Origin: Alphaproteobacteria bacterium
GTDB lineage: Bacteria; Pseudomonadota; Alphaproteobacteria; Caulobacterales; Caulobacteraceae
DNA length: 17,038 bases
Assembly (NCBI GenBank): GCA_018895795.1
Contig: JAHINZ010000380.1
Coordinates: 1 to 17,038 of the forward strand
Direction: 5' to 3'
Below are positions 1 through 6,069 of the stretch, in pieces (position 1 is the stretch's first letter; every line of letters starts with the position of its first letter). A program made the position numbers and the translations under genes. The notes under the pieces are model-generated. The model did not search any database, had not been told where the DNA came from, and saw only the letters and a list, made by a program, of their open reading frames with translations.

Positions 1-33
1 GCGCGGCCGTTATTCGGGAGCATCGCCGGGCTG

Positions 34-382
34 GCGGGGTTTTAACCCGCTCCGGTAGCTAGGCCCCCGACGGGTGGAGGGGTTAGCGACCCCGTCCAGA
101 CCGCATGGGCGATTTCAGCCCATGCCTGTCGCGCATCGCACGGGCGTCGGCGAGGGGAGTTCCCGGCGGTCCGGGCCTGGCCTCGACACGGGACGATCCT
201 CGAGGGGTGTCCCGCTCCGCCAGACCCCGCCGGGCCTTCGACGACGGCCGACGGGCGCTACCCGCTCGACCACCCCTGACAGCCGCAACGGTCGCCGTAC
301 GTGCGCCCTTCCCGTGCTGTCAGGTGAGATTGAGTATGCGGGCGATTTGAGCGCCGAGGATTGGCGCGATCGTTTTATTTTT
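34..382 (+). ncRNA. candidate structured RNA, family not recognised
   Basis: This stretch has no credible gene but many nested inverted repeats. Seen directly: GCGGG 34-38 with CCCGC 46-50; an 8-bp stem with one bulged G, 76-83 with 89-97; a perfect 8-bp stem 103-110 with 118-125 and a 7-nt loop; and a long rod in which 146-151, 162-169, 174-181 and 189-194 pair in order with 247-252, 227-234, 219-226 and 209-214 (one C/A mismatch). A perfect 9-bp pair, 275-283 with 316-324, follows. GCGCC 351-355 with GGCGC 363-367 is then followed by a T-rich tract at 373-382, like a Rho-independent terminator on the + strand. I compared it by eye with tmRNA, RNase P RNA, SRP RNA and common riboswitches and found none of their conserved cores. 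The ends and strand are inferred; a dense repeat cluster is the alternative. Confidence 0.35.
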
Positions 383-459
383 AGGGCTTTGAATGGGCTG
401 AGGTTTTTACGGACTCGAAGGGGGATAAGCCGCGCCCAATCCCCATACTCGCCCCTACG

Positions 460-552
460 GGCCGCTGCGCGGCCGTCTTCCCCCTGACAAGGGGGAGGAC
501 GACCTGCGAAGCAGGTCAGGAGGGGGCCAGAGGCGTCGGCCGGGGAGACGCC
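460..552. repeat. cluster of intergenic hairpin repeats
   Basis: Compact hairpins stand in tandem. GGCCGC 460-465 pairs with 469-474. The 11-bp arm 475-485 pairs with 490-500 around a GACA loop, with one G-T wobble; GACCTGC 501-507 pairs with GCAGGTC 511-517 around GAA. GGCGTC 532-537 pairs with GACGCC 547-552. The wording, with C-run and G-run hairpins beside a GCGAAGC-type hairpin, resembles dispersed intergenic repeats common in Caulobacter-like genomes; that is recognition from memory. The first two stems overlap slightly in reach (474/475) but can stack. The remaining sequence up to the TetR gene shows nothing I can name. Confidence 0.6.
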
Positions 553-704
553 CGCCTCCGGGCCGCGGGCAGACACCCTGAACCGACCGTCGAAAGGGCC
601 GCCTTTAGCCCCGTGCGATTTCGCCCAATCCTCATCCACCTTGCCACGCCGCCCGCGATGCTTCATCCGAAAGCGGCGCAGTTCACGGCGGGCGAGAGAG
701 TCAG

Positions 705-1403
705 ATGACCGCAGCCAAGCCCCGCGCCCGTCCCGGCGGGCGGGGTCGACCGTCCAAGGCCAAGGGCCTGGACCTGAAGGAAACCATCCTCGACGCCGCC
801 GAGGGCCTGTTCGCGCGCCACGGCTTCTATGGCGTCACCACCCGCCAGGTGGCGACCGAGGCCGGCGTCGATACGGCGCTGATCCACTATTATTTCGGGG
901 CCAAGCGCGAGCTGTTCGACGCAGTGTTCCTGCGTCGGGCCGAGATCCTCAACCAGGCGCGCGGCGCCTCGATGGACCTGTATGTCCAGACCCACGCCGG
1001 GACCATGACCGTGGAGGGGGTGATCGAGGCCTTCATCGATCCCCTGTTGCGCATCTCGCAGGACGGCGGGCCGGGCTGGAAGAGCTATTTCGTGCTGGTC
1101 GCCCAGGTCAACAACACCCCGGCCTGGGGCGGCGAGACCATGACCCGGTTCTTCGATCCGGTCGTCCACCGGCTGGTCGAGACGCTGAAGATCGTCCGTC
1201 CGGACGCGGCCTATCGCGACCTCTACTGGTGCTACCAGTTCCTGACCGGCTCGATGATGCTGGCCCTGTCGGAGACCGGCCGGATCGACTCGCTGTCGGA
1301 AGGCGAGTGCCATTCCAGCGATCTGGAGGCGGTGCGGGCGCGGCTGTTCGCCTATTGCGCGGCGGGCTTCGAGACGGTGATCGCCCGCCAGGCCAGGACC
1401 TGA
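705..1403 (+). CDS. TetR/AcrR-family transcriptional regulator
   Basis: A 232-residue DNA-binding regulator. The TetR N-terminal helix-turn-helix spans about residues 24-70, with the recognition-helix region VATEAGVDTALIHYYF at 49-64 followed by GAKRELF, a classic family signature. The rest is the divergent ligand-binding and dimerisation domain, whose effector cannot be read from sequence. The N-terminus has a basic arm, RPGGRGRPSKAK (residues 9-20), with a GRP core like an AT-hook, which could add minor-groove contacts. The ATG at 705 is preceded by GGCGAGAGAG at 691-700, a reasonable ribosome-binding site. The gene is read in the same direction as the TonB receptor 169 bp downstream, whose upstream spacer is rich in palindromes, so local control of the receptor is plausible but inferred. 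Confidence 0.93.
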   Translation: MTAAKPRARPGGRGRPSKAKGLDLKETILDAAEGLFARHGFYGVTTRQVATEAGVDTALIHYYFGAKRELFDAVFLRRAEILNQARGASMDLYVQTHAGTMTVEGVIEAFIDPLLRISQDGGPGWKSYFVLVAQVNNTPAWGGETMTRFFDPVVHRLVETLKIVRPDAAYRDLYWCYQFLTGSMMLALSETGRIDSLSEGECHSSDLEAVRARLFAYCAAGFETVIARQART

Positions 1404-1427
1404 AAGCCACAGCGCGCCACCATTTCA

Positions 1428-1438
1428 TCACCTGGTGA
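1428..1438. promoter_or_regulatory. small palindrome, possible operator or weak terminator
   Basis: TCACC T GGTGA is a perfect 5-bp inverted repeat 24 bp past the TetR stop codon. It is flanked by T3 on the left and A6 on the right, so on the + strand it lacks a proper terminator U-tract. It may be half of an operator for the adjacent TetR protein, or a weak terminator read on the - strand. The evidence is only the symmetry and the location. Confidence 0.3.
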
Positions 1439-1488
1439 AAAAAGACTGGCGTCTCGGTGTTCTCTGAGGGACAGTGCGCCTATTCGCG

Positions 1489-1520
1489 GTTCGATGAATT
1501 CGCGAATTCCGAACACGTGT
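1489..1520. promoter_or_regulatory. long palindrome upstream of the TonB receptor, candidate operator
   Basis: The core GAATTCGCGAATTC (1496-1509) is a perfect 14-bp palindrome. It is enclosed by GTTCG (1489-1493) and CGAAC (1510-1514), so the whole is a 26-bp inverted repeat broken only by AT at 1494-1495. An overlapping second palindrome, ACACGTGT, lies at 1513-1520. The site is 53-84 bp before the receptor start codon and just after the TetR gene, where a TetR-type operator would be expected. An RNA hairpin in the receptor leader is the main alternative. Binding by the neighbouring regulator is inferred. Confidence 0.5.
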
Positions 1521-1572
1521 CCGCCACAAGGACCCGGTTCGGGCGGGCGGAACACAAGGGAGGGGAAACCCA

Positions 1573-3822
1573 ATGACTTCGATGTGGAAGGCTGCGCTGC
1601 TGGCTGGCGCGGCATGGGGAGCGGCCGCGACGGTCGTTTCGGCTCAGGAACAGGCTCCGGTCGCCAAGACCGGGCTGTCGGTCGAGGAGGTGGTCGTCAC
1701 CGCCCGCCGGCGCGAGGAAAACCTCAAGGACGTGCCCGTGGCCGTCTCGGCCTATAGCGGCGAAACCCTGGCCCGCCAGGGCGGCGCGGACATCACCGTC
1801 CTGCAGCAGACGACCCCCAACATCACGGTTCAGACCGCACGCGGTTCGAACTCGACCCTGATCTCCTATATTCGCGGCATCGGCCAGCAGGACCCGCTGT
1901 GGGGCTATGAGCCCGGCGTGGGTCTGTATGTCGACGACGTCTATATCTATCGCCCCCAGGGCGCGGTGCTGGATGTGTTTGACGTCGAGCGCATCGAAGT
2001 GCTGCGCGGCCCGCAGGGCACGCTGTACGGCCGCAACACCATCGGCGGCGCGATCAAGTACGTGACCAAGCGCTTGGGCGACGAAGCCCACGCCAAGATC
2101 CGCGGCACCTATGGCAGCTATAACCAGACCGACCTGCTGGTCTCGGGCCAGACCCCGGTCGGCGGCGGTCTGTCGGTGGGCGGCGCCTATGCGATCTACA
2201 AGCGCGACGGCTTCGGCAAGAACCTGACCACCGGCGCCGATCAGTACAACAAGGACGTCCAGGCCATCCGCCTCAGCGCCGAATACGCGCCCAATGACGA
2301 CCTGTTCTTCCGTCTGGCCTATGACCACGTGCAGGACGATTCCAACCCGCGCCACGGTCACCGCGAACTGCCGGCCCTGGTCGGCGGCTACAAGGTGCTG
2401 GGCGACGTCTATGACACCCAGGCGGGTTTCGGCGACAGCAACTCGGTCGAGACCGAAGGCGTGTCGCTGACCGGCCAGTACAATCTGACCAAGAACCTGA
2501 CCGTCAAGTCGATCACCGCCAGCCGCAAGGGTCACACCGACACCGTCATCGACTTTGACGGCACCCCGCTGCCGACCCTCGACGTGCCGGCCCGCTATGA
2601 CGACCGCTCGTTCTCGCAGGAGCTGCAGGCGGTCTATTCGGACGAGAACGTTCAGGGCGTGTTCGGCCTGTACTACATGAACAGCCAGGCCTCGGGCGAG
2701 TTCGACACCATCGCCGGCAATCTGGGCCTGGCCATCGCCGACGGCGGCAAGGTCAGCACCCAGAGCTTCGCGGCCTTCTTCGACTTCAGCGCCAATCTGA
2801 CCGAGCGCTTCAAGGTCTCGCTGGGCGCCCGCGCCACGCGCGATCACAAGCGCAGCACGACCTTCCGCCTGTTCTATCTGGGCGCCACGCGCACCCCGTA
2901 TCAGGGCGGCACGCCGCGTCCGATCTTCGCGACCCGCACCAATTACGGCGCCCAGACCACCTTCTCGCAGTTCACCCCGCGCCTGTCGGCCTCGTATGAG
3001 CTGAACGACGACCTGACGACCTATGTGTCCTATTCGAAGGGCTTCAAGTCGGGCGGCTGGGACATGCGCGGCGACGCGGCCATCACCCCGCAGACCGTCG
3101 ACGGCTATGATCCGGAAACCGTCGACGCCTATGAAGGCGGCCTGAAGGGCTATCTGTTCGACCGTCGCGTCTCGTTCGCTTCGGCGATCTTCATGTCGAA
3201 GTACAAGAACCAGCAGGTCTCGACCCAGGTGGTGGTGCCCAGCGGCATCGCCAGCTCGATCGACAATGCCGGCGCCTCCACCCTGTACGGCGTCGAGTTC
3301 GAGGCCAAGGCCAAGATCGCGGCCAACCTCTCGGGCTCGGTCGCCCTGGGCTATATCCACGCCCAGTACGACACCTTCAACCGCTTCGTGCCGGCCGGCG
3401 CGCCCAACCCGCTGAACCCGTCGACGGTCATCCCGGCCGGTGGTCAGGTGGTCAATGTCGCCGATCTGTACGGCTTCCAGAACACCCCGGAATGGACGGG
3501 CAATGTCAGCCTGACCTGGACGACGGACCTGGCCGGCGGCGTGCTCGCCGTCACCCCGATGGTCAGCTATCGCGACAGCTACCAGCAGTTCGAACTGCCG
3601 CTGCCGCTGCTGGACCAGAAGGCCTTCACCCTGGTCGACCTGACGGCGATCTGGACGGCCCCGGGCAACCACTACAAGCTGGCTCTGACCGGCAAGAACC
3701 TGACCGACGAGCGGTATCGGACCGGCGGCTATAATTTCGGCGTCGCCACCTATAATAACTCCGTCATCGGCTTCTATGGCCCGCCGCGCACCGTCTCGGC
3801 GAGCCTCGAACTGGCCTTCTGA
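1573..3822 (+). CDS. TonB-dependent outer-membrane receptor
   Basis: A 749-residue receptor for energised uptake across the outer membrane. It has an N-terminal signal peptide with likely cleavage after VVSA (residue 24). The TonB box VEEVVVTA follows at 37-44, and the plug domain runs from about 50 to 165 with the hallmarks VYVDDVY-like GLYVDDVYIY, ERIEVLRGPQGTLYG and GGAIKYVTK. A beta-barrel fills the rest, with alternating aromatic strands and a final strand ending in SLELAF, the terminal phenylalanine needed for BAM-assisted insertion. Length is normal for the family. The start at 1573 has a strong site, GGGAGGGG (1558-1565). No N-terminal signalling extension is present, so it is not a FecA-type transducer. 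The substrate is unknown. The downstream MFS permease and upstream TetR gene suggest a regulated uptake cassette. Confidence 0.96.
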   Translation: MTSMWKAALLAGAAWGAAATVVSAQEQAPVAKTGLSVEEVVVTARRREENLKDVPVAVSAYSGETLARQGGADITVLQQTTPNITVQTARGSNSTLISYIRGIGQQDPLWGYEPGVGLYVDDVYIYRPQGAVLDVFDVERIEVLRGPQGTLYGRNTIGGAIKYVTKRLGDEAHAKIRGTYGSYNQTDLLVSGQTPVGGGLSVGGAYAIYKRDGFGKNLTTGADQYNKDVQAIRLSAEYAPNDDLFFRLAYDHVQDDSNPRHGHRELPALVGGYKVLGDVYDTQAGFGDSNSVETEGVSLTGQYNLTKNLTVKSITASRKGHTDTVIDFDGTPLPTLDVPARYDDRSFSQELQAVYSDENVQGVFGLYYMNSQASGEFDTIAGNLGLAIADGGKVSTQSFAAFFDFSANLTERFKVSLGARATRDHKRSTTFRLFYLGATRTPYQGGTPRPIFATRTNYGAQTTFSQFTPRLSASYELNDDLTTYVSYSKGFKSGGWDMRGDAAITPQTVDGYDPETVDAYEGGLKGYLFDRRVSFASAIFMSKYKNQQVSTQVVVPSGIASSIDNAGASTLYGVEFEAKAKIAANLSGSVALGYIHAQYDTFNRFVPAGAPNPLNPSTVIPAGGQVVNVADLYGFQNTPEWTGNVSLTWTTDLAGGVLAVTPMVSYRDSYQQFELPLPLLDQKAFTLVDLTAIWTAPGNHYKLALTGKNLTDERYRTGGYNFGVATYNNSVIGFYGPPRTVSASLELAF

Positions 3823-3835
3823 TCTAGGTAAAACT

Positions 3836-3875
3836 GGCGGCGGCGCGCTGCAAAGCGTCGCCGCCGTTTCTTTGT
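3836..3875 (+). terminator. Rho-independent terminator after the TonB receptor
   Basis: GGCGGCG (3836-3842) pairs perfectly with CGCCGCC (3859-3865). Inside, CGCT (3846-3849) pairs with AGCG (3854-3857) around a GCAA tetraloop of the stable GNRA type. TTTCTTTGT follows from 3867. The hairpin starts 13 bp after the receptor stop codon. It should end most receptor transcripts, so the permease would depend on read-through or an unseen promoter. Confidence 0.8.
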
Positions 3876-3902
3876 CTGATGCGTAACAGTAACGGGGCGA
3901 CC

Positions 3903-5207
3903 ATGGGCCAGGACCAGATCGAGCGACCGAGCCCCCGCTATCGCTATGTCGTCCTGGCGATGCTGATTCTCGCCTACACCTTCAATTTCCTCGACCGGCA
4001 GATCCTCGGCATCCTGGCCGGGTCGATCAAGACCGAGCTCAATCTGACCGACACCCAGTTGGGCCTGATGGGCGGGGTGGCCTTCGCGGCGCTCTACACC
4101 ACCCTGGGCGTGCCCCTGGCCTGGCTGGCCGACCGGGTCAGCCGCACCTGGATCATGACCGTCGCCCTGACCCTGTGGAGCGGCTTCACCCTGGCCTGCG
4201 GCTTCGCGGGCGGGTTCTGGAGCCTGTTCCTGTCGCGCATGGGCGTCGGCGTCGGCGAGGCCGGCGGCGTCGCCCCGGCCTATTCGCTGATCAGCGACTA
4301 TTTCCCCAAGGCGCAGCGCGCCCGGGCCCTGGCGGTCTACTCCTTCGGCATCCCGCTGGGCACGGCCCTGGGCGTGCTGTTCGGCGGTCTGATCGCCGCC
4401 TATGTCAACTGGCGCTACGCCTTCATCATCGTGGGTCTGATGGGCGTGGTCCTGGCGCCGATCTTCAAGTGGGTGGTCAAGGATCCGCCGCGCGGCGGCA
4501 TGGACCGCGAGCCCCAGACCCTGGCTTCGGGCGAGGCGGCTCCGTTCACCCCTCCCAAGGCCCCCGCCTTCGCCGCCGTCCTGGCCACCATCGCGCCCAA
4601 GCCCAGCTTCTGGCTGCTGGCGTTCGGCGCGGCCTCCTCGTCCATCTGCGGCTATGGCGTGGCCTTCTGGCTGCCCACCTTCTTCCAGCGCAGCTTCGGT
4701 CTCAGCCTGACCGAGCGGGCCCTGTTCTACAGCGCCCTGTCGCTGTTCGGCGGCGTGGCCGGCATCTGGCTGGGCGGCGTCCTGGCCGACAAGTTCGGCG
4801 CCAAGAACAAGGCCGCCTACGCCCTGGCCCCGGCCCTCTGCTTCCTGGTGGCTCTGCCGTGCTTCCTGCTGGCCATGAACGTGCATTCGCTGCTCCTGGC
4901 CTTCCTGCTGTTCCTGATCCCCACGGGCCTGAACCTGGCCTGGCTGGGCCCGGTGATCGCCGCCGTGCAGCATCTGGCCCCGGCCTCGATGCGGACCACG
5001 ACCTCGGCCCTGTTCCTGCTGATCAACAACCTGCTGGGCCTGGCCGTGGGCCTGTGGTTCTTCGGCTATGTGTCGGACCTTCTGGCCCCGCGCTACGGCG
5101 CCGAATCGATGCGCCACGCCCTCTATTTCGGCCTGGGCTTCTATGTTCTGAGCGCCGTCCTGCTGATCGCCGCGTCGTTCAGGCTCAAGCGCGACTGGGT
5201 GGAGTAG
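3903..5207 (+). CDS. MFS transporter, Spinster-like family
   Basis: A 434-residue inner-membrane permease with about 12 hydrophobic segments and a loop near residues 190-220 between the two halves. TM1 is followed by FNFLDRQILGILAGSIK, typical of the Spinster-type MFS group. The MFS motif A appears as PLAWLADRVSR, and RMGVGVGEAG marks TM4-5; a second motif A-like GGVLADKFGAKN opens the C-terminal half. I chose the ATG at 3903 because GGGG sits at 3894-3897. The in-frame ATG at 3879 lies only 4 nt beyond the terminator tail and has no ribosome-binding site. Such permeases often accompany TonB receptors in Caulobacter and sphingomonads, moving the imported compound from periplasm to cytoplasm. 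The substrate and transport direction cannot be told from sequence. Confidence 0.93.
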   Translation: MGQDQIERPSPRYRYVVLAMLILAYTFNFLDRQILGILAGSIKTELNLTDTQLGLMGGVAFAALYTTLGVPLAWLADRVSRTWIMTVALTLWSGFTLACGFAGGFWSLFLSRMGVGVGEAGGVAPAYSLISDYFPKAQRARALAVYSFGIPLGTALGVLFGGLIAAYVNWRYAFIIVGLMGVVLAPIFKWVVKDPPRGGMDREPQTLASGEAAPFTPPKAPAFAAVLATIAPKPSFWLLAFGAASSSICGYGVAFWLPTFFQRSFGLSLTERALFYSALSLFGGVAGIWLGGVLADKFGAKNKAAYALAPALCFLVALPCFLLAMNVHSLLLAFLLFLIPTGLNLAWLGPVIAAVQHLAPASMRTTTSALFLLINNLLGLAVGLWFFGYVSDLLAPRYGAESMRHALYFGLGFYVLSAVLLIAASFRLKRDWVE

Positions 5208-5281
5208 GCCGGCGCGCGAAGCTTCACCCTGTTTTGTCACGGGGTTTGCCTATAGGCCTGGGCGACATCCAGGGGGACGAC

Positions 5282-5971
5282 ATGTCAGGCTTCAAGATTC
5301 TTTCCGGCGCTGTGCTGGCCGCCGCTCTGTTGGCGGTCGCGGTCCCGGCGCAAGCCGCCGGCCCGCTGACCGAGCGCACCGAGAAGCTCAAGTTCGAGAC
5401 CAAGAAGGGCAAGAGCTTTCTGCAACCCGGCTTCGCTCTGGGCGAGTACAGCGGCCTCAGCCGCCAATCGGCCACCACCACCTCGGCCCTGGGTCTGTAT
5501 TCCAGCGCCAAGTCCAAGGCCGAGATCAGCGTGACCTCGCCCAGCCTGGGCGCCGTCACGATCAAGTGCAAGGGCGGCGAAAGCCGCACGGCCCTGGGCT
5601 GGATCACCTTCGATCGCGACAAGCTGGCCTATGTCTGCACGTTCGAGGGCGCCGGCCCCGAGGCGGCCTTCACCCTGGTGCAGTCCAAGGGCGGACTGCT
5701 GGCTCGCCTGCAGACGCCGCAACGCGCCGCTGAATTGCAGCTTGGCGCGGTGACCTTGCGGGCGGAGTCCAAGCAGGTCGGCGCCATGCCCTTCGGACTG
5801 ACCGCCGGCGCCGTGGGCTACGTGATCCGCAACGGCGACCAGGACGTCGCCGCCGTCGATCTGAGCGGCCTCAGCAAGATCGCCTACCTGCCGTCGAAGG
5901 GCGCCGCGGAGCGTGACGCCGCCGCCGTCATGGCCGTGATCCTGATCCTGTTCATGGACAACCCGGTCTAG
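5282..5971 (+). CDS. exported protein of unknown function
   Basis: A 229-residue protein I do not recognise. It begins with a clear signal peptide, a lysine at 5, a hydrophobic core at 6-21 and likely cleavage after AQA (residue 25), so it should be periplasmic or outer-membrane associated. The mature part alternates short polar and hydrophobic stretches, suggesting beta structure. Its two cysteines, C96 and C119, could form a disulfide. Residues about 214-229 form a hydrophobic tail, AAAVMAVILILFMDNPV, unusual for a soluble periplasmic protein and possibly a membrane anchor. The ATG at 5282 follows CCAGGGGGACG, a strong ribosome-binding site. The frame stays open upstream into the permease gene, but that part reads as a shadow of it. 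The gene lies 98 bp before the GH18-NodB-GT2 gene, so co-transcription is possible. Confidence 0.8.
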   Translation: MSGFKILSGAVLAAALLAVAVPAQAAGPLTERTEKLKFETKKGKSFLQPGFALGEYSGLSRQSATTTSALGLYSSAKSKAEISVTSPSLGAVTIKCKGGESRTALGWITFDRDKLAYVCTFEGAGPEAAFTLVQSKGGLLARLQTPQRAAELQLGAVTLRAESKQVGAMPFGLTAGAVGYVIRNGDQDVAAVDLSGLSKIAYLPSKGAAERDAAAVMAVILILFMDNPV

Positions 5972-6069
5972 GCCGGGGACGCGCCTTTCCTCGTTAGGTC
6001 GCCGCCGCGAAACGGTCACGGTTAGGCCAAGATCGGGGATCAAGTGCCTGCTGAACCACGAGCCCGCCC

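Noticed and set aside
1..382. tmRNA, RNase P RNA, SRP RNA or a known riboswitch
   Set aside because: I looked for the tag-peptide coding sequence, the GAGGAAAGUCCG core, the GGAAGGAAGCAGCC core and the common riboswitch boxes on both strands and found none.
115..666. A 183-codon open frame on the - strand and two smaller + strand frames over the left end
   Set aside because: They run through the hairpin repeats and structured region, are rich in Arg, Pro and Gly, and show no domain or ribosome-binding site. High GC makes stop-free frames common.
5234..5257. Promoter-like TTGTCA and TATAGG with the palindrome GCCTATAGGC before the exported protein
   Set aside because: The spacing is only 11 bp, too short for a sigma70 promoter, and the -10 half does not fit the Caulobacter consensus well.
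4175..5281. Upstream extension of the exported protein into the permease gene
   Set aside because: The extension is an out-of-frame shadow of the permease. The signal peptide and ribosome-binding site fix the start at 5282.
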